Assembly (NCBI GenBank): GCA_938038645.1
Contig: CALHTA010000060.1
Span: 1 to 6,143 of the forward strand
Origin: an uncultured Thiotrichaceae bacterium
GTDB taxonomy: Bacteria > Pseudomonadota > Gammaproteobacteria > Thiotrichales > Thiotrichaceae
DNA length: 6,143 bases
Direction: 5' to 3'
Shown here: piece by piece, positions 1 through 5,099 of the stretch
Layout: each line of letters opens with the position of its first letter
Position numbering within the stretch: the stretch's first letter is position 1
Notes under the pieces: model-generated
The model's database searches: none
Seen by the model: only the letters and a program-made list of their open reading frames with translations
What the model was told of the DNA's origin: nothing
Translations under genes and position numbers: made by a program

Positions 1-211
1 CAACAAGCATGATGCAGACAACCAAAAACTTCATGAGCAACTAGCCAAGGAATCAACCAAGTTAGAACAACAATCGGCTAGAAGGCATGCTGAGCTTTCG
101 CAAAAATTTGAACAAGCGTCACTCGAACTTAAATCTGACAAGACAGATAGAGGCGACCTTGCTCAGCTCCTTCAAGGTATGGCGGAACAACTTCTTGATA
201 AAACCAAATAA
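1..211 (+). CDS. C-terminal end of a coiled-coil protein (5' truncated by the window)
   Basis: An open frame starting at base 2 runs without a stop from the window edge to TAA at 209-211 and encodes the last 69 residues of a protein. The visible part is hydrophilic and rich in Gln, Glu, Lys and Ala (for example KLHEQLAKES and KLEQQSARR), with leucines spaced as in a long helix, so a coiled coil is likely. It ends in a short segment, DLAQLLQGMAEQLLDKTK, that looks like a final amphipathic helix. There are no cysteines and no membrane segment. The stop lies 6 bp before the next start, so it is very probably co-transcribed and translationally coupled with the membrane-protein gene. I do not recognise the family. 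A scaffold or partner role in the downstream GTPase system is inferred from position only. Confidence 0.75.
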   Translation, partial: NKHDADNQKLHEQLAKESTKLEQQSARRHAELSQKFEQASLELKSDKTDRGDLAQLLQGMAEQLLDKTK

Positions 212-217
212 TTCGCT

Positions 218-1618
218 ATGTCTGAAGATCTAACAAAACTGCATTCAGACCCACCTGCTCCGGCCGGTAAGTCACTCAGTGAAACCGACCTTGAGACACT
301 GCGCCGACTGTTATTGGGTCCAGATTACCAGTCGGTACTAGCAACTAATCAAATGATTAACGACCCAGATAAGTTAGGCGAATTAATCATCCCTGCCTTA
401 TCTCAGGCACTTCAAGTAAAGCAATCGGCAAGTAGCTTTCAAACTGCGGTTACACCTTCAGTAGTGAGCGCTTTAATGGATTCGGTTTCAGACGACCCTA
501 AACCTATCGCTGATGCACTATACCCGGTGATGGGCCCAGCGATACGTAAATCTATCAGCGCTACGATGGCTCAAATGACAAGCAACTTTAATGAGCTGCT
601 TGAACAGAGCGTGTCGCCGAAAGCATGGCAATGGCGTTTTGATGCGTGGAGGACCGGTAGGAGTTATTCTGAAGTCGTCCTGATTAAAAACTTAGTCTAT
701 CAGGTTGAGCAAGTATTTCTTATTCATCAAAAAACAGGATTACTTTTACAACATGTTGTCGCAGTCGACGCGATTAGCAAAGATCCCGACATGGTTTCAG
801 GAATGCTCACCGCCATTCAAGACTTTACCAGTGACTCATTTGCGACCGAGCAAGCCAGTGGTTTAAATTCTCTTAAACTGGGTGACCTAACTGTATTGAT
901 AGAGAATGGCCCTCATGCGACCGTTGCCGCAGTGGTGAGAGGCTCTGTTCCAAGCGATATGCAAAATAAACTTGCTGAAGTCATTGAAGAAGTTCATTTG
1001 CATAATAATAAGAAGTTGGTAAATTATAAAGGCGACTCTAGTCACTTTGACCACCTTCAACCAATACTTTCTGAGTGCCTCAAAACTCAGTTGATGAACA
1101 AAAGAAAGAAGAAAAAAGTAAAAGCTAAACGAAATAAATTAATTAAACCTGCAATTTACCTTTCACTTTTAGCTTTAATGTTATTTTATGGTTTTAACGC
1201 TTATAAGAACTCACAGGAAAATGAAGCGTGGTTAGCAGCACAGAAAATTATTAAAGCTGAACCTGGAGTAATTATCACTCAAGCGGTTGAACAAAATGGA
1301 CACTTTTTTATTTCAGGGCTCGCAGACCCACTAGCTGAAGCACCTTCTTTGTTGATTAAACATGGATCACACAACAACATAAAGGTAGAATTGGATTTTA
1401 GACCTTATCTATCGATGGACTCTGAGATAATTTTAAAGAGAGTAAAGAAAAAATTTAATGTGCCCGACTCGGTTAATCTACAACTTCAAGATCATGTATT
1501 AACATTGGTCGGTAGAAGTACAAAAAATTGGTTAGATAAGTTTGAAAAAGAAGTCATTAAAACGGATGGGATTGCTGCTTTAGATACAAAAAAACTGACA
1601 ATTGTTAGTAATAAATAA
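218..1618 (+). CDS. Single-span membrane protein of the OmpA-type GTPase-operon family, lacking an OmpA domain
   Basis: A 466-residue protein. Residues 20-145 are helical and include the segment ALYPVMGPAIRKSI (100-113), which I associate with a family annotated as OmpA-family proteins next to small GTPases. Residues 150-265 alternate strands and helices (VFLIHQKTGLLLQHV, MVSGMLTAIQDF, LTVLIENG, AAVVRG, then a helix) and resemble a roadblock/longin-like fold; this is a structural impression, not a database hit. Residues 295-310 hold 11 Lys/Arg, followed by one hydrophobic segment at about 310-327. By the positive-inside rule the N-terminal part is cytoplasmic and the C-terminal 140 residues periplasmic. 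Residues 395-460 look BON-like. The protein ends there, with no OmpA-type peptidoglycan-binding domain. There is no clear Shine-Dalgarno before ATG 218. The upstream stop is 6 bp away, so coupling probably drives initiation. Bases 1081-1620 are about 32% GC by hand count, below the 5' part. Function unknown; a membrane anchor or regulator for the GTPase is inferred. Confidence 0.85.
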   Translation: MSEDLTKLHSDPPAPAGKSLSETDLETLRRLLLGPDYQSVLATNQMINDPDKLGELIIPALSQALQVKQSASSFQTAVTPSVVSALMDSVSDDPKPIADALYPVMGPAIRKSISATMAQMTSNFNELLEQSVSPKAWQWRFDAWRTGRSYSEVVLIKNLVYQVEQVFLIHQKTGLLLQHVVAVDAISKDPDMVSGMLTAIQDFTSDSFATEQASGLNSLKLGDLTVLIENGPHATVAAVVRGSVPSDMQNKLAEVIEEVHLHNNKKLVNYKGDSSHFDHLQPILSECLKTQLMNKRKKKKVKAKRNKLIKPAIYLSLLALMLFYGFNAYKNSQENEAWLAAQKIIKAEPGVIITQAVEQNGHFFISGLADPLAEAPSLLIKHGSHNNIKVELDFRPYLSMDSEIILKRVKKKFNVPDSVNLQLQDHVLTLVGRSTKNWLDKFEKEVIKTDGIAALDTKKLTIVSNK

Positions 1619-1643
1619 AGCGTGCATATTGTGATTCATATAT

Positions 1644-1647
1644 AGGA
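1644..1647 (+). promoter_or_regulatory. Shine-Dalgarno-like AGGA that questions the GTPase start
   Basis: AGGA ends on the A of ATG 1647, so it cannot serve that start. It sits 8 bases before the in-frame GTG at 1656, a normal spacing. This favours GTG 1656, giving a protein starting MVQKKICLLG. An in-frame TGA at 1632-1634 excludes longer versions. Confidence 0.45.
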
Positions 1648-2192
1648 TGTCATCAGTGGTACAAAAAAAAATCTGTCTTCTCGGTGCATTTGCAGTAGGT
1701 AAAACCAGCCTAGTAATGCGCTATGTGAACAGCATCTTTGGTGAAAAATATCACACAACCGTCGGTGTTAAAATTGATAAGAAACAATTAGTCGCTGATG
1801 GGGAAGAAATTACCCTGATGATCTGGGACCTTGCTGGCCAAGATGATCTCACACGCCTCAGAACATCATATTTACGCGGCGTTTCAGGCTATGTAATCGT
1901 TGCCGATGGCACACGTCCTTTCTCGCTGAATACCGCGATCAATATGCATAAAGAAGCGCGTGAATACACTGGCGACGTTCCTTTTATAGTAGCCATCAAC
2001 AAGGCTGATCTTCGTGAAGAGCAATGGCAGGTTGAAGAAGAGCAGCTAAAAGCGCTCGAAGATGATGGCGCAACGATTATCTTAACCAGCGCAAAAACTG
2101 GCGATGGTGTAGAAGAAATGTTTCAAAAACTCACGCAGAATATGCTCGCTTTTGACTCAGAAAATACTTCTTCGGATACCGAGAGAAAATAA
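1647..2192 (+). CDS. Ras/Rab-like small GTPase (bacterial)
   Basis: A small GTP-binding protein of 181 residues, consisting of a bare G domain. All five G motifs are present: G1 GAFAVGKTS (13-21), G2 threonine in HTTVG (36-40), G3 WDLAGQ (60-65) with Gln65 matching Ras Gln61, G4 NKAD (118-121) and G5 TSAK (147-150). Length and motif layout match Ras-superfamily members such as Rab or MglA, not Era- or Obg-type GTPases. There is no C-terminal cysteine for lipidation, so membrane recruitment would need a partner, plausibly the membrane protein encoded just upstream. The residues at the positions of Ras Gly12 and Gly13 are Phe15 and Ala16. The gene lies 28 bp after the membrane-protein gene and abuts the HD-GYP gene. 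ATG 1647 is touched by the only Shine-Dalgarno-like sequence, so GTG 1656 may be the true start, giving 178 residues. The biochemical class is sure; the cellular role is not known. Confidence 0.93.
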   Translation: MSSVVQKKICLLGAFAVGKTSLVMRYVNSIFGEKYHTTVGVKIDKKQLVADGEEITLMIWDLAGQDDLTRLRTSYLRGVSGYVIVADGTRPFSLNTAINMHKEAREYTGDVPFIVAINKADLREEQWQVEEEQLKALEDDGATIILTSAKTGDGVEEMFQKLTQNMLAFDSENTSSDTERK

Positions 2193-3236
2193 ATGAGTGC
2201 CATTCTATCAAAAGTTCTTCAGTCGATGAATATCGTCGTGTTTCATCGTTTAGAAGACAAAACTTTTCAGCTATTAAATAGCCCACCTCCATGGTTAGAA
2301 CATTTTTGCGGTCATCAAGCATCTGTTAATGAGGTTGTACCGGTAGAAGGTATATTTCCATTCCTAGATTGCTTCCTTGAAGAGGCAGAAGAGTTTTGGG
2401 AAAGTAAAGTTAGCACACCACACCGCTCAGGACCTTGGGTTGACTTCACTCCTCATGGCGAAGAAATACCGCTTGAGGCAATTGCACTCTGGGAAGATGA
2501 CAAACCGTTGTTGGTTCTTCAAGATTTAGGCGAAGAATATTACAATGAAGTCGTTCGCTTACAAGGCTTTCGAGATGGCGCTTTGAATAAAGAGTCACTC
2601 GAAAAAGAAATACTTAGCCAGACTAAGCAGATACGTATTCGAGAAGAAGAAATTGCGATGAAACTGCTAAGTGCTGCAGGCCATAGAGACCATGAAACAG
2701 CCGAGCATGTTAGACGAATTGGTCTTTATGCTGAAGTAATTGCGGAGGCTCTTAATTGGGACAAAGCAGCAACAGCAGATATCCGTATTGCTGCCCCCAT
2801 GCATGACATTGGTAAAATTGGCATACCTGACCGAGTGCTACTCAAACCAGGTAAATTAACCGAAGAAGAATTTGAAGAAATGAAAGAGCACGCCGCTATA
2901 GGTGCGGACATGCTCAGTGGCACAAACATACCATTGCTCAATACGGCTTCGGAAATAGCAATGTGTCACCACGAAAAATGGGATGGAACAGGTTACCCTA
3001 AAGGCTTATCAGGCAAAGAAATCCCTGAGTCTGCCAGAATTACTACCATAGTCGATGTCTATGATGCACTGGTGCACAGAAGAGTTTACAAAGAAGCAAG
3101 CAGTGAAGAAACTGCGCTAAAAATTATGGGACAGATGGTTGGCAAGCACTTTGACCCAGAACTATATCAAGTTTTCTTGGACAACCTTGATCAAATACGC
3201 AACATTAAAGAAACGTATGTGGAACCCTCATCCTAA
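2193..3236 (+). CDS. HD-GYP domain cyclic di-GMP phosphodiesterase with N-terminal PAS-like sensor region
   Basis: A 347-residue protein predicted to hydrolyse cyclic di-GMP in the cytoplasm. Residues 1-120 form a mixed alpha/beta region (VVFHRLEDKTFQLL, WVDF, IALWEDDKPLLVLQD) that looks PAS-like; I cannot name a ligand. Residues 122-158 are probably a helical or coiled-coil linker. Residues 160-330 are an HD-GYP domain: E168 and H172, H204-D205 in HDIGKIGIPD with K208, H233, H259-H260, DGTGYP (264-269) and D288 in DVYDAL. The spacing of these residues equals that of the trinuclear-metal enzyme PmGH as I remember it, so the site appears intact and activity is likely. The usual RPYK after DVFDAL reads RVYK here. 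There is no receiver domain and no membrane segment. ATG 2193 follows the GTPase stop directly. GAGAG at 2181-2185, 7 bases upstream, supports this start. The operon context suggests the GTPase or membrane protein controls its activity. Confidence 0.93.
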   Translation: MSAILSKVLQSMNIVVFHRLEDKTFQLLNSPPPWLEHFCGHQASVNEVVPVEGIFPFLDCFLEEAEEFWESKVSTPHRSGPWVDFTPHGEEIPLEAIALWEDDKPLLVLQDLGEEYYNEVVRLQGFRDGALNKESLEKEILSQTKQIRIREEEIAMKLLSAAGHRDHETAEHVRRIGLYAEVIAEALNWDKAATADIRIAAPMHDIGKIGIPDRVLLKPGKLTEEEFEEMKEHAAIGADMLSGTNIPLLNTASEIAMCHHEKWDGTGYPKGLSGKEIPESARITTIVDVYDALVHRRVYKEASSEETALKIMGQMVGKHFDPELYQVFLDNLDQIRNIKETYVEPSS

Positions 3237-3255
3237 AGACAATTAACAGCTCTAT

Positions 3256-4101
3256 CTAAGAAATAGCCTGTCCCATTTTCAAGGGAAAACCTTCAACAAG
3301 CTTACTCGATAACACTGGACTGCTAGATTCTAAGACAAGTATCACTGTAGAGCCCATGTTAAAACGGCCCATCTCTTGGCCTTTATCCAATACAACATCA
3401 CCTGAAGCATAATCTTTTCGAGAGATAGTTTTCCCTTTAGGCGGAGTTACCAAACCATCCCAAACTGTCTCAATGGCAGCCACATTAATTGCACCAACTA
3501 ATACCATTGCCAAACGACCAAATTCAGTATCAAAATTGGCAACAACTCGCTCATTTCTGGAGAATATTCTGGATACTGTTTTAACGGTATGAGGTGCAAC
3601 ACTGAAAAGTCGCCCTGGAACATGAACTTGCTCTCTCAAGTCTCCTTTGAAAGGCATGTGCATACGGTGATAGTCTTTAGGCGACAAATAAATTGTAGCA
3701 AACTGCCCATTTGCAAAACGCTTAGCCTCCTCATCGCTACAAGCTAGTAACTCCTGCACCGTATAATCTTGCCCCTTAGCTTGGAAAATCCGCCCATCTT
3801 TTACAGGGCCAGACTGACTTACCGTTCCATCAACAGGGCTCACTATCGAGCTATCTTCAATCGGTCTAAGCTCCTCTTTTATTTCACGCGTGAAAAACGC
3901 ATTAAAGCTCTTATAACTGCTCGGGTTAGGGTTTTTAGCCTCATCTAAATTCACACCAAAAGCTTTACTAAATGTCCTTATTGCAGGTGCCACTAAAGAA
4001 GACTCAATACGAGTCAGTTTATAAACAACACGGGAAATAGCGTGATGTGGCAATGCATATAGCGATCCAGATTTAAGGTAATCAAGCAGTGTAGGATTCA
4101 T
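3256..4101 (-). CDS. psd: Phosphatidylserine decarboxylase proenzyme
   Basis: Converts phosphatidylserine to phosphatidylethanolamine at the inner membrane, the last step of PE synthesis. The 281-residue proenzyme matches the bacterial family throughout. It has SPVDG with Asp91, DYHRMHMP with His145, INVAAIETVW (205-214) and the self-cleavage motif MGST (249-252). Asp91, His145 and Ser251 correspond to the E. coli catalytic triad Asp90, His147 and Ser254. Cleavage between Gly250 and Ser251 would give a 250-residue beta chain and a 31-residue alpha chain with an N-terminal pyruvoyl group. E. coli has LGST; the Met here is a conservative change. The protein is shorter than E. coli Psd (322), as is common in other gammaproteobacteria. 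ATG 4101 is preceded by AAGG (4108-4111 on the minus strand) at 6 bases. The gene converges on the HD-GYP gene with 19 bp between stops and diverges from prmB. Confidence 0.97.
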   Translation of the reverse strand: MNPTLLDYLKSGSLYALPHHAISRVVYKLTRIESSLVAPAIRTFSKAFGVNLDEAKNPNPSSYKSFNAFFTREIKEELRPIEDSSIVSPVDGTVSQSGPVKDGRIFQAKGQDYTVQELLACSDEEAKRFANGQFATIYLSPKDYHRMHMPFKGDLREQVHVPGRLFSVAPHTVKTVSRIFSRNERVVANFDTEFGRLAMVLVGAINVAAIETVWDGLVTPPKGKTISRKDYASGDVVLDKGQEMGRFNMGSTVILVLESSSPVLSSKLVEGFPLKMGQAIS

Positions 4102-4120
4102 TTTAGACCTTATGAGAATG

Positions 4121-4139
4121 ATGACTTTTCAGAAGTCAT
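4121..4139. promoter_or_regulatory. Perfect 7-bp inverted repeat in the psd-prmB divergent spacer (possible operator)
   Basis: ATGACTT (4121-4127) and AAGTCAT (4133-4139) are exact reverse complements separated by five bases. The repeat lies 19 bases upstream of the psd start and 10 to 43 bases upstream of prmB, depending on its start. No T-run follows on either strand, so it does not look like a terminator. It could be a regulator binding site serving both genes or a leader hairpin. I could not pick out convincing -35/-10 elements around it. Confidence 0.35.
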
Positions 4140-4149
4140 AAATTAAGCG

Positions 4150-5097
4150 ATGATACGCGAATCAGAATCAGGAAAACAGCAGATGCTAAACTTCGAAGAA
4201 TTCCAACAACTAAAGAGTGCTAAAGACGTCATTAGATGGGCTTCTAGTCGGTTCAGCGAAGCGAAGCTTGATTTTGGCCATGGCATGACGACTTCAATCG
4301 ATGAAGCCGTTTACCTAGTGCTTCGCGGCTTACATCTACCGATCGACACTCCTCCAATTTATTGGGATGGCCTGCTGACTGACAGTGAAAAAAAACCTCT
4401 GTACAAACTGATTGAGCGTCGCATCATTGAACGCATTCCAGCAGCTTATCTGATGAAAGAAGGTTGGTTCGCAGGCCTCTCTTTCTTTGTGGACCAAAGG
4501 GTCCTTGTCCCACGCTCCCCTATTGCTGAACTCGTTGAAAACCAATTTGCGCCTTGGATAGACCCAGATGAAGTCAACTCAGTATTAGATCTTTGTACGG
4601 GTAGTGGCTGTATTGGTATTGCCTGCGCCTACGCATTCCCAGGCGCAGAAGTTGACCTCGTCGATATTTCAAGTGAAGCGCTAGAAGTTGCTGAAATTAA
4701 TATTCAACGCCATGATGCACAAAGTTTAGTTAACGCAATTAAGTCGGATGGGTTCAAACAGCTCGACGGCAAACGTTACGACATCATCGTTAGCAATCCT
4801 CCTTATGTCGATGCAGAAGACATGGATGCTTTAAGTGCGGAGTTTAAACATGAGCCTGAGTTAGGCTTAAGCTCTGGCAGCGATGGCTTAGATTTAACCC
4901 GTCATATTCTTGAGCATGCTGCAGAGCATTTAAATGATAATGGAATTCTAATTACGGAAGTAGGCAACAGCCAATATGCTCTAGAAGCTGCCTACCCTGA
5001 AGTACCTTTCCAATGGCTGGAGTTTGAGCGCGGCGGGGATGGGATATTCCTACTAACTAAAGAACATCTACAACAGTTCGTCAGCGACAGAACCTAA
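4150..5097 (+). CDS. prmB: Ribosomal protein L3 N5-glutamine methyltransferase
   Basis: Transfers a methyl group from S-adenosylmethionine to a glutamine side chain of ribosomal protein uL3, assisting 50S assembly in the cytoplasm. Counted from ATG 4150 the product is 315 residues. Residues 20-130 are the N-terminal substrate-recognition region, with IRWASSRFSEA, FGHG and RVLVPRSPI, all close to E. coli PrmB. The Rossmann methyltransferase core follows, with the SAM loop DLCTGSGCIGIACAYAFP (147-164), acidic VDIS (171-174) and the catalytic NPPY (216-219). The end, WLEFERGGDGIFLLTKE, also matches PrmB and separates it from PrmC, the release-factor enzyme. The start is doubtful: ATG 4150 lacks a ribosome binding site, while in-frame ATG 4183 (MLNFEEFQQL) has AGGA 9 bases upstream and gives 304 residues, near E. 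coli's 310. aroC, its usual neighbour in enteric bacteria, is absent. It converges on lnt with 2 bp between stop codons. Confidence 0.96.
   Translation: MIRESESGKQQMLNFEEFQQLKSAKDVIRWASSRFSEAKLDFGHGMTTSIDEAVYLVLRGLHLPIDTPPIYWDGLLTDSEKKPLYKLIERRIIERIPAAYLMKEGWFAGLSFFVDQRVLVPRSPIAELVENQFAPWIDPDEVNSVLDLCTGSGCIGIACAYAFPGAEVDLVDISSEALEVAEINIQRHDAQSLVNAIKSDGFKQLDGKRYDIIVSNPPYVDAEDMDALSAEFKHEPELGLSSGSDGLDLTRHILEHAAEHLNDNGILITEVGNSQYALEAAYPEVPFQWLEFERGGDGIFLLTKEHLQQFVSDRT
4170..4173 (+). promoter_or_regulatory. Shine-Dalgarno AGGA supporting the downstream prmB start (ATG 4183)
   Basis: AGGA lies 9 bases before ATG 4183, whereas ATG 4150 has only a weak TAAG upstream. With the 4183 start the divergent spacer grows from 48 to 81 bp, which leaves more room for two promoters. 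Confidence 0.55.
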
Positions 5098-5099
5098 AA

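Noticed and set aside
1081..1200. Internal promoter or horizontally acquired insert in the AT-rich stretch
   Set aside because: The reading frame is continuous and encodes a sensible basic region plus membrane helix, with no flanking repeats. The AT bias is explained in part by Lys, Asn and Leu codons.
2131..2322. Minus-strand open frame of 63 codons across the GTPase/HD-GYP junction
   Set aside because: It lies antisense to two well-supported genes, with no recognisable protein features.
2726..2941. Minus-strand open frame of 71 codons inside the HD-GYP domain
   Set aside because: It is a shadow of conserved HD-GYP codons, with low-complexity Ser/Ala composition.
4102..4182. Defined sigma-70 promoters for psd and prmB
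   Set aside because: Several AT-rich hexamers such as TAAATT and TATCAT (minus strand) exist, but none has a matching -35 at 16-18 bp, so I cannot place a promoter honestly.
4336..4545. Minus-strand open frame of 69 codons inside prmB
   Set aside because: It is antisense to conserved prmB sequence, with no ribosome binding site or family resemblance.
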